Source of the DNA: Candidatus Endomicrobiellum neotermitis
GTDB taxonomy: Bacteria > Elusimicrobiota > Endomicrobiia > Endomicrobiales > Endomicrobiaceae
DNA length: 64,000 nt
NCBI GenBank assembly: GCA_031282355.1
Contig: JAITDW010000001.1
Coordinates: 1-64,000 of the forward strand
Direction: 5' to 3'
A program made the position numbers and the translations under genes. The notes under the pieces were generated by a model. The model was given only the letters and a program-made list of their open reading frames with translations, had not been told where the DNA came from and did not search any database. This document shows positions 8,652 to 17,631 of this stretch, one piece after another (the first letter of the stretch is position 1; each line of letters opens with the position of its first letter).

Positions 8652-9377
8652 TCAATACATTTTTAAACTTAAAATTAAAACACTCGCAGCTATTGCAGCA
8701 GTTTCTGTTCTCAAAATATTTTTTCCAAGAGTAACAGTTGTAATTCCTAAAGATTTTGCAAATTCAATTTCTTTATTTTCAAAACCACCTTCTGGACCTA
8801 TAAAAATATTTACTTTACTATAAATAGATTTAAAAATAGTTCTGTTTAAAATATTTGTATCTTCTTTTTCCCAAGGTAAAACATTTACACAATATTCTTC
8901 ATTAGCAGCTTTTTTACAAGCAACTTCAAAATTGATTGTTTCAGTAATTTTCATAATATCATTTCTTAAACATTGTGAACTTGCAGCAATAGATATTTTC
9001 TTATATCGTTCAAACTTATTTTTTGATAGATCGTTTTTCGTACTTCTTTTTGTCCTGATAGGTATAATTTCAGAAATGCCTATCTCCGCACATTTTTCTA
9101 CAAGCCATTCGAATCTTTTATTTTTCGGTATTGATACATAAAGTTTTATAGAAAAATTTGACATCAAATATGAAGAAGATAAAATTTCCCCTGATATTAT
9201 ATTTTTATTGATATTTGTAATTTTAGCTTTATATGAATTACCAATACCATTAAAAATCATTATTTCTTTACCAACTTTAAATCGACGTACGTTAAAAATA
9301 TAATGATAACTTTGATTGTTATTAATTGTAAAATTACGTTTTGTAATATCTTTTGGGTTTACATAAAAATGTGACAT
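8652..9377 (-). CDS. rsmE: 16S rRNA (uracil1498-N3)-methyltransferase
   Basis: RsmE methylates N3 of U1498 in the small-subunit decoding region, using AdoMet. It is a SPOUT (trefoil-knot) enzyme of 241 residues, the normal size. An N-terminal PUA-like domain (about 1-70) precedes the SPOUT domain with FIGPEGGFENKE (about 193-204) and the knot motif LGKNILRTETAA, which bind AdoMet. It is the first gene of a two-gene unit with mtaB, both rRNA/tRNA modification enzymes. Confidence 0.95.
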   Translation of the reverse strand: MSHFYVNPKDITKRNFTINNNQSYHYIFNVRRFKVGKEIMIFNGIGNSYKAKITNINKNIISGEILSSSYLMSNFSIKLYVSIPKNKRFEWLVEKCAEIGISEIIPIRTKRSTKNDLSKNKFERYKKISIAASSQCLRNDIMKITETINFEVACKKAANEEYCVNVLPWEKEDTNILNRTIFKSIYSKVNIFIGPEGGFENKEIEFAKSLGITTVTLGKNILRTETAAIAASVLILSLKMY

Positions 9378-9621
9378 ATATTTTACCTCAAAATATTCTT
9401 ATAGTTTTATTCTTTTTTTACTAAATTACATTATAATACTTTAAGGATTATACATATTTTTTATAAATAGCTGTTAAAATATAGTTATGAATGTTCAAAA
9501 TTCAAGGATTAATTTGATAAAATATTAAGAAGAATTACATATGATTAGGTGCTTGTGTTGTAACATTTTAGAATATATTGATTATAAAAAAATGTTGAAT
9601 GCTAAAAAATAGGTATTTAAG

Positions 9622-10836
9622 ATGAAAAATGTATTTTTTACATCAGTAGAAAGTGCTATCAAAGATATTGAATTAGGTAAAATGATTATAATTGCTAATA
9701 ATTCTGATATAAAGAATGAGGGTAATTTAGTTTGTGCTGCAGAAAGAATTTCTCATCGAATTATAAATTTTATGGTAAAACACGCAAGGGGACTCATTTG
9801 CGTTCCTATGAAACATGAACGACTTAAAGAACTCAAGATAGATAACATGGTTGAAAGTTCTATAGAAAAAGAAAAATGTTCTTTCACAATATCTGTTGAT
9901 TATAAACTTGAAACTACAACAGGAATTTCAGCGTATGATAAAGTTGTAACAACTATTAAGAAACTTATTGATAAAACAACAAAATCGGAAGATTTTATAA
10001 AACCAGGGTATGTATTTCCATTAAAGTATAATGAAGGAGGTGTTTTAGTAAAAAGTGGGTATGCAGAAGCAATTATTGATTTAGTGAATCTTGCTGGACT
10101 TTATCCAGCTGGAGTTGTATGTAAAATAATGAATGATTGTGGTACAGTAACACGAATGATTAATTTAATAAAATTTGCTGAAAAATATAAACTCAAAATT
10201 ATAACAATAGATGAAATTATAAAATATAGACGTACAACAGAAAAACTTGTGATAGAAGTTGTTAATGTAGATTTACCTACAAAATATGGTGATTTTAGAC
10301 TTATATGTTTTGAAAACGTTATAACTAAGGATTTTCATTTAGCAGTTGTTAAGGGTAATGTTAAAAATAAGCAAAATGTTTTAGTAAGAGTTCATTCTTC
10401 ATGTGAAACTGGTGATATTTTCCATTCGTTGAGGTGTGACTGTGGTGAACAACTTAAAATAGCGTTAACTATTATTGGACAAATTAAACAAGGTGTAATT
10501 CTGTACATGCATCAAGAAGGTAGAGGAATAGGTCTTATTAATAAATTAAAGGCTTATAGTTTACAAGAAAAAGGTATGGATACTGTTGAGGCTAATATAG
10601 CACTTGGATTTGCGCCAGATTTAAGAGATTATTGGATAGCTAGTCAGATACTGCATGAACTTGGCGTAAAAAGTGTTAATGTTATGACGAATAATCCGCA
10701 AAAAATAATGAGCCTTAAAGAATATGGCTTAAAAATAACAAAAAGGATTCCTTTGGAGATTACTCCTACGAGTGCTAATATAAAATATCTGAAAACGAAA
10801 ATGATAAAGATGGGACATATATTAGAAATAGTATAA
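9622..10836 (+). CDS. ribBA: RibAB-type fusion: intact GTP cyclohydrolase II with a degenerate DHBP synthase domain
   Basis: The C-terminal half (about 207-404) is a complete GTP cyclohydrolase II, opening GTP for riboflavin synthesis: zinc cysteines in HSSCETGD and SLRCDCG, YMHQEGRGIGL, and the catalytic Asp/Arg region DLRDYW. The N-terminal half aligns along its length with 3,4-dihydroxy-2-butanone-4-phosphate synthase, but signature residues have changed. The canonical DDEDRENEGD is NNSDIKNEGN (26-35), GHTEA is GYAEA (146-150), and the Glu before the IMN motif is Lys168. The metal-binding Glu and His are therefore lost and this half is probably inactive. TTGISA and FPL are retained. It stands alone, without ribH, ribE or ribD nearby. 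Confidence 0.9.
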   Translation: MKNVFFTSVESAIKDIELGKMIIIANNSDIKNEGNLVCAAERISHRIINFMVKHARGLICVPMKHERLKELKIDNMVESSIEKEKCSFTISVDYKLETTTGISAYDKVVTTIKKLIDKTTKSEDFIKPGYVFPLKYNEGGVLVKSGYAEAIIDLVNLAGLYPAGVVCKIMNDCGTVTRMINLIKFAEKYKLKIITIDEIIKYRRTTEKLVIEVVNVDLPTKYGDFRLICFENVITKDFHLAVVKGNVKNKQNVLVRVHSSCETGDIFHSLRCDCGEQLKIALTIIGQIKQGVILYMHQEGRGIGLINKLKAYSLQEKGMDTVEANIALGFAPDLRDYWIASQILHELGVKSVNVMTNNPQKIMSLKEYGLKITKRIPLEITPTSANIKYLKTKMIKMGHILEIV

Positions 10837-10844
10837 GCAGAAGT

Positions 10845-10916
10845 TAGCGGCGGTAGGACTTGAACCTACGACCAAAGGCTTATGAATCCTTTGCTCTACC
10901 ACTGAGCTACGCCGCC
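10845..10916 (-). tRNA. tRNA-Met (anticodon CAU), probably elongator
   Basis: Acceptor GGCGGCG/CGCCGCT (terminal G-U pair), D-stem GCTC/GAGC, loop TTCATAA, T-stem GTAGG/CCTAC. The lack of a C1-A72 mismatch excludes an initiator. It resembles elongator tRNA-Met more than tRNA-Ile(k2C), but the latter cannot be ruled out. The last anticodon-stem pair is an A-G mismatch. CCA is not encoded. It is convergent with ribAB. Confidence 0.88.
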
Positions 10917-10930
10917 CATACAAATAATTT

Positions 10931-11021
10931 CGGAGGAGGAGAGATTCGAACTCTCGGTACGGGTAAATCCCGTACACCGGTTTAGCAAACCAGCGCACTA
11001 GACCAACTATGCGACCCCTCC
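10931..11021 (-). tRNA. tRNA-Ser (anticodon GCU)
   Basis: A class II tRNA of 91 nt: acceptor GGAGGGG/CTCCTCC, anticodon stem CTGGT/ACCGG, loop TTGCTAA, long variable arm (TGTACGGG/CCCGTAC-like), discriminator G. It reads AGU/AGC. It precedes tRNA-Met by 14 bp on the minus strand and shares its promoter. CCA is not encoded. Confidence 0.95.
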
Positions 11022-11051
11022 ATTTCTTTAGAATGTAATATGGAAGTCAAA

Positions 11052-11081
11052 ATTGTATCAAAATAACATTATTTTTTACAA
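11052..11081 (-). promoter_or_regulatory. Promoter of the tRNA-Ser/tRNA-Met unit
   Basis: On the minus strand: -35 TTGTAA (11076-11081), 18-bp spacer, -10 TACAAT (11052-11057). The tRNA-Ser 5' end lies 30 nt downstream of the -10, as expected for a short tRNA leader. Confidence 0.5.
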
Positions 11082-11141
11082 CTATTAGTACATATAGCTA
11101 AATATTTTTTGATTTTTGATTATTATTTTTATAATATAAAA

Positions 11142-12089
11142 ATGGTGAATAAGATTGTTTTTTTTCATATGAATCAGTTAGGAGATTTACTGTTTTCAAT
11201 TCCTGTTTTGAAAGCTGCAAAGCAGGAATTGAAAACCAAAATATATTCTGTTGTTAGACAAGATTTATCTCCACTCTTAATATCTTCAAATCTTACTGAT
11301 AAAATAGTCCCTAAAGATAAAAAATTAATAAACAATTTGCGCAAAGAAACATTAAGTATGGCAATTTTTTTTTCTGAATCACCAAGATCACTGATCACCG
11401 CATACTTATTAAAAATAAAGGAAAGAATTGGTTTTGAAACTTCATCTTTAAATTTTTTGCTTACAAAAAAAATACGAAGAATAGGAGTTCCATCGTTATT
11501 TAATAATAGAGAGCTTGGTATTGGAATGGGGTTAAAAACAGTACATGCAGATTATACAAATATATTAAAAATACCACTAAAAAATTTAAATTATGTTAAA
11601 CAGTGGTTTACAAAAAATAGATTCAATATTTCTAAAACAATAGTAATTTCAATTGGTGCAAGCAAAAAAAGACAGAGTAAATGTTTAGAAAAAAACAAGT
11701 GGATCAAAGTAATAGATATATTATCAGAAAAAGGATTTAACTGTATTCTTACAGGTGCAGAATGGGAAAAAAAAATCTTAAAAAAAATATCTGTGAAATG
11801 TAAAATAAAACCTAAATTATTTCACGCTAAAAATGGTATTTTAGACAATGCAGCTTTACTAAAAATTTCACCATTGTTTGTAGGTATAGATTCAGGAGCT
11901 TTACACTTAGCTGCTGCTGTAGGAACAAAATGTGTAGCTATATTTTGCTGTACAGATCCGTTACAGATAGGTCCTATGCCTTTAGAAAAGCATGTAATAA
12001 TAAAGAAAAATAATATGAGTGAGATTACAATAGAAGATATTGTTTCAAAGGTAAAAAATAGCTGGAGGATTAAAAAATGCCACGCATAG
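11142..12089 (+). CDS. Glycosyltransferase family 9 (heptosyltransferase-like)
   Basis: A 315-residue GT-B enzyme of the ADP-heptose:LPS heptosyltransferase family, which adds heptose or related sugars to lipopolysaccharide core at the inner membrane. The N-terminal GDLLFSIPVLKAAK motif and the C-terminal donor-site motif GIDSGALHLAAAVGTKCVAIF, followed by TDP...GPM, are diagnostic. ATG 11142 is chosen because the family begins with the first beta strand (KIVFFHMNQLGD); an in-frame start at 11109 adds residues unlike the family. The 3' end overlaps the phosphofructokinase gene by 13 bp. Donor and acceptor sugars are unknown. Confidence 0.88.
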   Translation: MVNKIVFFHMNQLGDLLFSIPVLKAAKQELKTKIYSVVRQDLSPLLISSNLTDKIVPKDKKLINNLRKETLSMAIFFSESPRSLITAYLLKIKERIGFETSSLNFLLTKKIRRIGVPSLFNNRELGIGMGLKTVHADYTNILKIPLKNLNYVKQWFTKNRFNISKTIVISIGASKKRQSKCLEKNKWIKVIDILSEKGFNCILTGAEWEKKILKKISVKCKIKPKLFHAKNGILDNAALLKISPLFVGIDSGALHLAAAVGTKCVAIFCCTDPLQIGPMPLEKHVIIKKNNMSEITIEDIVSKVKNSWRIKKCHA

Positions 12090-13753
12090 ATGTTTCAGAG
12101 CTTCAAGTTGAAAGGCAAAAATTTAAACCTATTTTACCAAAAATATTGAAGAATGGAGCTGAATATATTAAAGTAGTTAAATGTAAATTTATTGAACCTA
12201 TAAGTAATCAAAGTCAATATGAAATACAAAGAATTTTTAAGAATACTTATGGATTTCCAGAAATTGTGTTTAGAAAAGGTATAAATATCGCTATTAAAAG
12301 AAAGACTGTAAAAGTTGCTGTAGTTTTTTCTGGAGGTCAAGCACCAGGTGGACACAATGTTATATGTGGGCTTTTTGATGGGTTAAAAAAAGTAAATAAA
12401 AAAAATATTTTGATAGGGTATATCGGTGGTCTATCTGGAATTTTAAAAAATGAGTTTAAGGTAATTTCTGAGAGGACCCTTAGAAATTACAGAAATACTG
12501 GAGGTTTTGATTTTATAACATCTGGAAGAACAAAAATTGAAACATCTGAACAATTTAATTTGATTAAAGAAGAATTTTTACGTAATAAAGTTGACGCATT
12601 AGTGATTGTTGGCGGTGATGATTCTAATACAAACGCAGCGGTAATCGCAGAGTACTTCGCAAAAGAAGACTTAAATAAGTATGTTGTTGGTGTTCCAAAA
12701 ACTATTGATGGTGATTTGAAAAACAAGTATATAGAAACTTCATTTGGTTTTGATACTGCTACAAAAATATATGCCGAACTTGTAGGAAATATTTGTAAAG
12801 ATGTAAATTCTTCACGAAAGTATTGGCATTTTATACGTCTTATGGGTCGAAGTGCTTCACATGTTGTGTTAGAAGTTGCTTTCAAAACACATCCTAATAT
12901 TGTTTTAATAGGTGAAGAAATCCTATCAAAAAATATGACACTTAGCAAAGTTATAAAAACTGTAACAGATATTATAGTTAAACGTTCACAGTTAGGTAAA
13001 AATTTTGGCGTTGTATTGATACCAGAAGGTATTATAGAATTTATACCTGAGATGAGAGAACTTCTTGTAAATATAAATAACGTTATAGGTAATAATACTA
13101 AAATTATCTCAGAAATTTATTCCATAGATCAAAAGATAGAATTTATATGTAGTAAAATTTCAAGTAAACTTTCTAATTTGATGAATTCGCTTCCATTTGA
13201 TATAGCTTCACAGCTTATATCAGATAGGGATCCTCATGGGAATATACGCTTATCATTAATTGAAACAGAAAAATTCTTAATAAACATGGTCCATGCAAAA
13301 CTTTTAAAACTTAGAAAAAAAGGTAAATATCAGTATAAATTTTCACCAATTTCACATTTTTTTGGATATGAAGGTCGTTGCGGCATTCCATCAAACTTTG
13401 ATGCAAACTATGCATATGCTTTAGGTTATAATGCAGCTATACTTGTTCTTAATGGACTAACAGGATATCTATCTAATATAAAAAATCTTACAAAATTTCC
13501 AAAACAATGGGAATGTTGTGCTGTTCCACTTACAACGATGATGGCTATTGAAAAAAGAATTTCTAAAAATAAACCTGTTATACAAAAATCTATGGTAGAT
13601 CTCCAAGGGAAACCGTTTATAAATTTTATTAAAGAGAGAGATAAATGGATTTTAAATGAAGACTATATTTCTCCTGGACCTATACAATATTTTGGACCAT
13701 CAAATATTACAAATATGACAACAAAAACACTTCAATATGAAAAAAAACTATAA
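12077..13753 (+). CDS. pfp: Pyrophosphate-dependent 6-phosphofructokinase, long form
   Basis: This enzyme reversibly phosphorylates fructose 6-phosphate with PPi, saving ATP in glycolysis and able to run backwards. At 558 residues it belongs to the long (about 550 aa) PFP clade. The donor-site motif is GGDDSNTNA, where Asp replaces the Gly of ATP-dependent enzymes, and the following motif is PKTIDGDLK, with the PPi-type Lys. Substrate-binding MGRSASH and the C-terminal GYEGRCG are also present. A GGAGG site lies 10 bp before the ATG, inside the GT9 gene. A second, ATP-type phosphofructokinase is at 38.9 kb. Confidence 0.95.
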   Translation: MPRIDVSELQVERQKFKPILPKILKNGAEYIKVVKCKFIEPISNQSQYEIQRIFKNTYGFPEIVFRKGINIAIKRKTVKVAVVFSGGQAPGGHNVICGLFDGLKKVNKKNILIGYIGGLSGILKNEFKVISERTLRNYRNTGGFDFITSGRTKIETSEQFNLIKEEFLRNKVDALVIVGGDDSNTNAAVIAEYFAKEDLNKYVVGVPKTIDGDLKNKYIETSFGFDTATKIYAELVGNICKDVNSSRKYWHFIRLMGRSASHVVLEVAFKTHPNIVLIGEEILSKNMTLSKVIKTVTDIIVKRSQLGKNFGVVLIPEGIIEFIPEMRELLVNINNVIGNNTKIISEIYSIDQKIEFICSKISSKLSNLMNSLPFDIASQLISDRDPHGNIRLSLIETEKFLINMVHAKLLKLRKKGKYQYKFSPISHFFGYEGRCGIPSNFDANYAYALGYNAAILVLNGLTGYLSNIKNLTKFPKQWECCAVPLTTMMAIEKRISKNKPVIQKSMVDLQGKPFINFIKERDKWILNEDYISPGPIQYFGPSNITNMTTKTLQYEKKL

Positions 13754-13784
13754 AAAGTTTAATACTTCTTCATAAATTTATAAC

Positions 13785-14954
13785 TTATGTTTTTATTGAC
13801 TTTTTAAGTTCTTTAACTTTATTAACTTCTTCCCATGTAAAATTTTTATCTGTTCTTCCAAAATGTCCGTACGCAGCAGTTTTCGTAAAAATAGGTCTAC
13901 GAAGTTTTAAGTAATCTGTTATTTCTTTAGGCGTAAGTGGAAATACTTTTTTTACCACAGACTCCAATATTTCAGGAGAAATTTTACTTGAATCATGTGT
14001 ATCAATTGTTATTGAAATTGGATTTGAAATACCGATTGCATATGCTAATCGTACTGTACATTCATCTACAAGATTTGCTGCAACTATATTTTTTGCTATG
14101 TGTCTAGCCATGTAGCATGCACTTCTATCTACTTTTGTAGAATCCTTACCTGAAAATGCACCTCCACCATGTGCTACTATTCCTCCATATGTATCTACTA
14201 TTATTTTTCTACCTGTAAGACCTGTGTCAGCAGCTGGTCCTCCAATTAAAAATTTTCCGGCTGGGTTTATGTGTATATTTGTGGTTTTATCAATTAGTTT
14301 GCCGAGGACAGGCTTAATAACACTATTAAAAATTTCTTCTTTTGATTTATTTGTTATATGATTTCCAGATTTATCTAAAATTTCTTTTGTGTGTTGTGTT
14401 GATAAAATAATAGTATTTACTTTTTTAGGTTTTGAGTTTTCGTATTCAACAGTTACTTGTGTTTTACCATCTGGACACAAATAAGGTAAAATTCCCATTT
14501 TTCTGACATTAGTAAGTCTTATGGCTAATTTATGTGCTAGAATTATTGGTAGTGGCATAAATTCTGGAGTTTCTCTACATGCAAAACCTATCATCATTCC
14601 TTGATCTCCAGCTCCACCATTGTCAACACCAATAGCAATATCTTGAGATTGTGTATTTATAACATCTACGATAGTGAGTGCATTGTAATCAAGTCCTAAA
14701 GATGGATCATTGTAACCTATCTTCTTTATAGCTTCTTTTATGATATTTTTTGTATTAATTTTTGCTACTGTAGTAATTTCTCCACCTACAACAAGTAAAC
14801 CTTTAGAAATAAAGGTCTCACAAGCAACTCTAGCTTTTGTATCTTGCTTTAAAATTGCATCTAGAATACTATCTGAAATTATATCACACAATTTATCTGG
14901 GTGCCCTTCAGTAACAGATTCAGAAGTAAAAAAATATTTACGTTTATATGACAT
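13785..14954 (-). CDS. metK: S-adenosylmethionine synthetase
   Basis: MetK makes AdoMet from methionine and ATP, supplying RsmE and the radical-SAM enzymes MtaB and MiaB in this window. All signatures are visible: FTSESVTEGHPDK at the N-terminus, the hexapeptide-like GAGDQG loop (about 116-121), and GGGAFSGKDSTKVDRS (about 260-275) for phosphate and metal binding. Length 389 is normal. It sits 56 bp downstream of recA on the same strand. I saw no SAM-riboswitch-like structure in front of it. The 3' end converges with pfp across a 31-bp gap. Confidence 0.98.
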   Translation of the reverse strand: MSYKRKYFFTSESVTEGHPDKLCDIISDSILDAILKQDTKARVACETFISKGLLVVGGEITTVAKINTKNIIKEAIKKIGYNDPSLGLDYNALTIVDVINTQSQDIAIGVDNGGAGDQGMMIGFACRETPEFMPLPIILAHKLAIRLTNVRKMGILPYLCPDGKTQVTVEYENSKPKKVNTIILSTQHTKEILDKSGNHITNKSKEEIFNSVIKPVLGKLIDKTTNIHINPAGKFLIGGPAADTGLTGRKIIVDTYGGIVAHGGGAFSGKDSTKVDRSACYMARHIAKNIVAANLVDECTVRLAYAIGISNPISITIDTHDSSKISPEILESVVKKVFPLTPKEITDYLKLRRPIFTKTAAYGHFGRTDKNFTWEEVNKVKELKKSIKT

Positions 14955-15010
14955 AAGAACCTCTCTTATATATCCTATGTATTATTTTCTCATCTAGTAA
15001 TAATTCAATG

Positions 15011-16108
15011 TTATGAAATAGAATTGCTACTTAAATCATCTTTTTTAATGTTAATATTATGAACCTCATTTTTTTTTTGATGTTTTTTACTTTTATTATT
15101 TTCAATTTTTACAACTTCTCCGAAATTTTTATTTCTTATTTTTAATTCTATTTCTTCAGCAATAGCATAATTTTCAGATAAGTAAGTTTTTACATTATCT
15201 TTACCGTGCCCTATTTTTTCACCATTGTAACTAAAAAATGATCCTGTTTTTTCAATTATTTCATTATTTACACCCATATCTATTAAGAACCCTAATTTAT
15301 CAATACCCTGGCCAAATATTATTTCAAACTCAGCTTGTTTAAATGGTGCAGCAACCTTGTTTTTTACAACTTTTACTCTTACCTTATTACCTAGGATATT
15401 ATCACCTCTTTTGACTGATTCAATCCTCCTTATATCAAGTCTTACTGAAGAATAAAATTTAAGAGCAAGTCCTCCAGGTGTTGTTTCTGGATTTCCCCAC
15501 ATTACACCTATTTTTTGTCTTAATTGATTTATGAACACTATTGAAGTTCTTGATCTAGAAATATTAGAAGTAAATTTTCTAAGTGCTTGACTCATAAGTC
15601 TTGCTTGAAGTCCTACAAAAGAGTCACCTATTTCTCCTTCTATTTCAGCTCTAGGAACAAGTGCTGCTACTGAATCTATAACTATAATATCAATAGCTCC
15701 AGAATGTACAAGTTTGTCAGCAATTTCAAGTCCTTGCTCACCAGAATCTGGTTGTGATATCAAAAGGTTATCTATGTCAACTCCAAGTTTTTTAGCATAA
15801 TCTGGGTCCATTGCGTGCTCAGCGTCAATATATGCTGCAATACCATTAAGTTTTTGTGCTTCGGCAATAATGCATAAAGCGAGAGTTGTTTTTCCTGATG
15901 ATTCAGGACCATAAATTTCAATTATTCTTCCACGTGGAATTCCACCTATACCTATAGCTATATCTAAAGGAAGAGCTCCCGTTGGTATTGAGTCAATTTT
16001 TTCTTTCAAGTATTTTTCTCCAAGACGCATAATTGATTCTTTTCCAAAATCTTTTTCAATTTGTGAAATAGCTGAATCTAAAGCTTTGAGCTTTTCATCT
16101 TTTGACAT
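15011..16108 (-). CDS. recA: Recombinase A
   Basis: RecA forms filaments on single-stranded DNA for homologous recombination and SOS signalling, loaded here presumably by AddAB and followed by RuvABC. Walker A is GPESSGKTT (about 67-75), Walker [13 protein letters not shown] (about 138-149), loop L1 [17 protein letters not shown] and L2 region [22 protein letters not shown]. The ATG follows a strong GGAGG site. The length of 365 includes a charged, lysine-rich C-terminal tail. No clear LexA box was seen upstream. Confidence 0.98.
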   Translation of the reverse strand: MSKDEKLKALDSAISQIEKDFGKESIMRLGEKYLKEKIDSIPTGALPLDIAIGIGGIPRGRIIEIYGPESSGKTTLALCIIAEAQKLNGIAAYIDAEHAMDPDYAKKLGVDIDNLLISQPDSGEQGLEIADKLVHSGAIDIIVIDSVAALVPRAEIEGEIGDSFVGLQARLMSQALRKFTSNISRSRTSIVFINQLRQKIGVMWGNPETTPGGLALKFYSSVRLDIRRIESVKRGDNILGNKVRVKVVKNKVAAPFKQAEFEIIFGQGIDKLGFLIDMGVNNEIIEKTGSFFSYNGEKIGHGKDNVKTYLSENYAIAEEIELKIRNKNFGEVVKIENNKSKKHQKKNEVHNINIKKDDLSSNSIS

Positions 16109-16575
16109 AAAAATCCTCCAAAATTTACATATTTTTTACAATATTTAAAATCATATAATCTAATTAATTTTCTTTTTATGTCATTATGTTTTTATTATAC
16201 AAAAGACTTAGTATTCTAGCATTTTGATATTATATGAACAATTACTACTTCACGTATAAATACTTAATTTTTACTAATTATTTTATGGTATCAAATGTAT
16301 CAATATAAATAAAATTGTTGGCGTATAATTTTATTTAATTAATGGTATTAACGAAATTTAGTGAAAATTTGCATGTGTTTTATCAATATCAGTTTATTCT
16401 TTTATTAGATTAGAATCGTGATGATTATATCTAATAATATAGATTCTGTAATATTTCATAGATTTTTTTTGATTATATTTTTTCTTTTTTTACAAATATT
16501 TCACAATATATATAAATTTAAAAAATAATTTTTGCTATAATATTGGTTCATAAAATCAATATTAATGGAATTTAA
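16109..16575. other. Divergent intergenic region between recA and the LysM/M23 gene
   Basis: This 467-bp gap holds no convincing gene. It is extremely AT-rich. A TATAAT on the minus strand (16194-16199) would place a recA start point about 80 nt before its ATG, and an extended -10 on the plus strand (16533-16541) serves the M23 gene. The roughly 300 bp between show only short imperfect dyads. No SOS box, RNA gene or repeat was recognised. Confidence 0.6.
16533..16541 (+). promoter_or_regulatory. Extended -10 promoter of the LysM/M23 gene
   Basis: TGCTATAAT contains a perfect TATAAT (16536-16541) preceded by the TG-n extension, which compensates for the lack of a recognisable -35. The ATG lies 34 nt downstream. 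Confidence 0.5.
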
Positions 16576-17541
16576 ATGGATAAGTATTTCTCTAAACAGA
16601 CGTTTTTAGTAATGTTTATAGTTGCTATCTTAACAATCTTTGTTGTTAAGACTATATTTATTACGAAAAAAGCTGTTACATCACAGATGGCTTCTTCTGT
16701 TTCACCAGTTAAAAAAATGTGCAATAATTATTCTGCTGATATCTTATTAAATAATGTTGAAATAAGATCGAAATATTTAGCAGAAAAAACTAAAAACATT
16801 AATTTCTTTGTTTATTCTGTTAGGCGCAGTGATAATCTGTGGAAAATCGCTAAAAGATATGGTTATTCTGTTGATACATTGATAGGTAATAATCCACAAC
16901 TTAAAACTTATCGAGTAAATGTATCCCAAAAAATTTTAGTTCCATCAATTGGTGGATCGCTTCATCCTATACAACGTGATGATACATGGTTGAAAATCGC
17001 TAAACGCTATGGTGCCGATGCTAAAACTCTTCGAAATACAAATCTTGGTGTTGTTAAACTTATTCCTGGAGAATATGTTTTCATCCCTGGGAAAAAACCT
17101 GACATTAATTTAATGAATAAAGCAATGCAGGAAAAATATGAACTCCGTTCTCTATTCGTTTATCCATTAATAAAAAAAGGTAGACTTTCAAGTAAATTTG
17201 GGCACAGAATCCATCCGATAACAGGAAAAATGAGCTTACATGCTGGAATAGATATCTCAGTACCTGTAGGGACTTGTGTAGCAGCTGCAGCAGGAGGTGA
17301 AGTTATAGTTGCTAGTTATAATATGGGACATTATGGGACAGCAGTGTTTATAGACCATAAAAATGGATATGTTACACATTATGGTCACCTTTCTTCTATC
17401 AGAGTAAAAGTTGGACAAAAAGTAAAAGCTAAACAATACATAGCAAAAAGTGGAGCAACTGGTAGAGTTACAGGGCCACATCTGCATTTTACAGTAAAAA
17501 AAAGAGGTAAAGCTCTCGATCCGTTAAAATTTTTATGGTAA
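16576..17541 (+). CDS. Membrane-anchored LysM and M23 (LytM/NlpD-type) peptidoglycan endopeptidase
   Basis: An envelope protein of 321 residues that binds and probably cleaves peptidoglycan peptide bridges. An N-terminal helix (about 8-28) anchors or exports it. Two LysM repeats follow (about 76-122 and 130-172, each with W-x-I-AKRYG), then an M23 zinc peptidase domain (about 200-315). The metal ligands are intact: HAGID (H-x3-D) and HLHF, with the additional His in THYGHLS, so it should be active, unlike NlpD/EnvC activators that lack them. It is probably a single-gene unit; the partner amidase is not in the window. Confidence 0.92.
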   Translation: MDKYFSKQTFLVMFIVAILTIFVVKTIFITKKAVTSQMASSVSPVKKMCNNYSADILLNNVEIRSKYLAEKTKNINFFVYSVRRSDNLWKIAKRYGYSVDTLIGNNPQLKTYRVNVSQKILVPSIGGSLHPIQRDDTWLKIAKRYGADAKTLRNTNLGVVKLIPGEYVFIPGKKPDINLMNKAMQEKYELRSLFVYPLIKKGRLSSKFGHRIHPITGKMSLHAGIDISVPVGTCVAAAAGGEVIVASYNMGHYGTAVFIDHKNGYVTHYGHLSSIRVKVGQKVKAKQYIAKSGATGRVTGPHLHFTVKKRGKALDPLKFLW

Positions 17542-17631
17542 TTTTTATTAAATAAGTTTTGCTTTATTATTACACATTATGATAAAATGACGTTGTGTGT
17601 TATGTTTTTTTTAATAATTTGGCGCGTACCT

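Noticed and set aside
9378-9621. Possible FMN riboswitch upstream of ribAB
   Set aside because: None of the conserved RFN segments can be found; only A/T-rich spacer and a short ORF.
10845-10916. Defective tRNA because of the terminal G-U pair and an A-G mismatch in the anticodon stem
   Set aside because: A U72 is common in elongator tRNA-Met, and one mismatch at the stem base does not prove loss of function; called as a normal tRNA.
12487-12948. Open frame of 153 codons on the minus strand within pfp
   Set aside because: It lies wholly antisense to a well-supported gene, and its product resembles nothing known; a shadow frame.
14955-15010. Possible SAM riboswitch upstream of metK
   Set aside because: The 56-bp gap after recA is too short and has no matching structure.
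16109-16575. LexA/SOS box upstream of recA
   Set aside because: No GAAC...GTTC or CTGT...ACAG type dyad was found; the regulator in this lineage is unknown.
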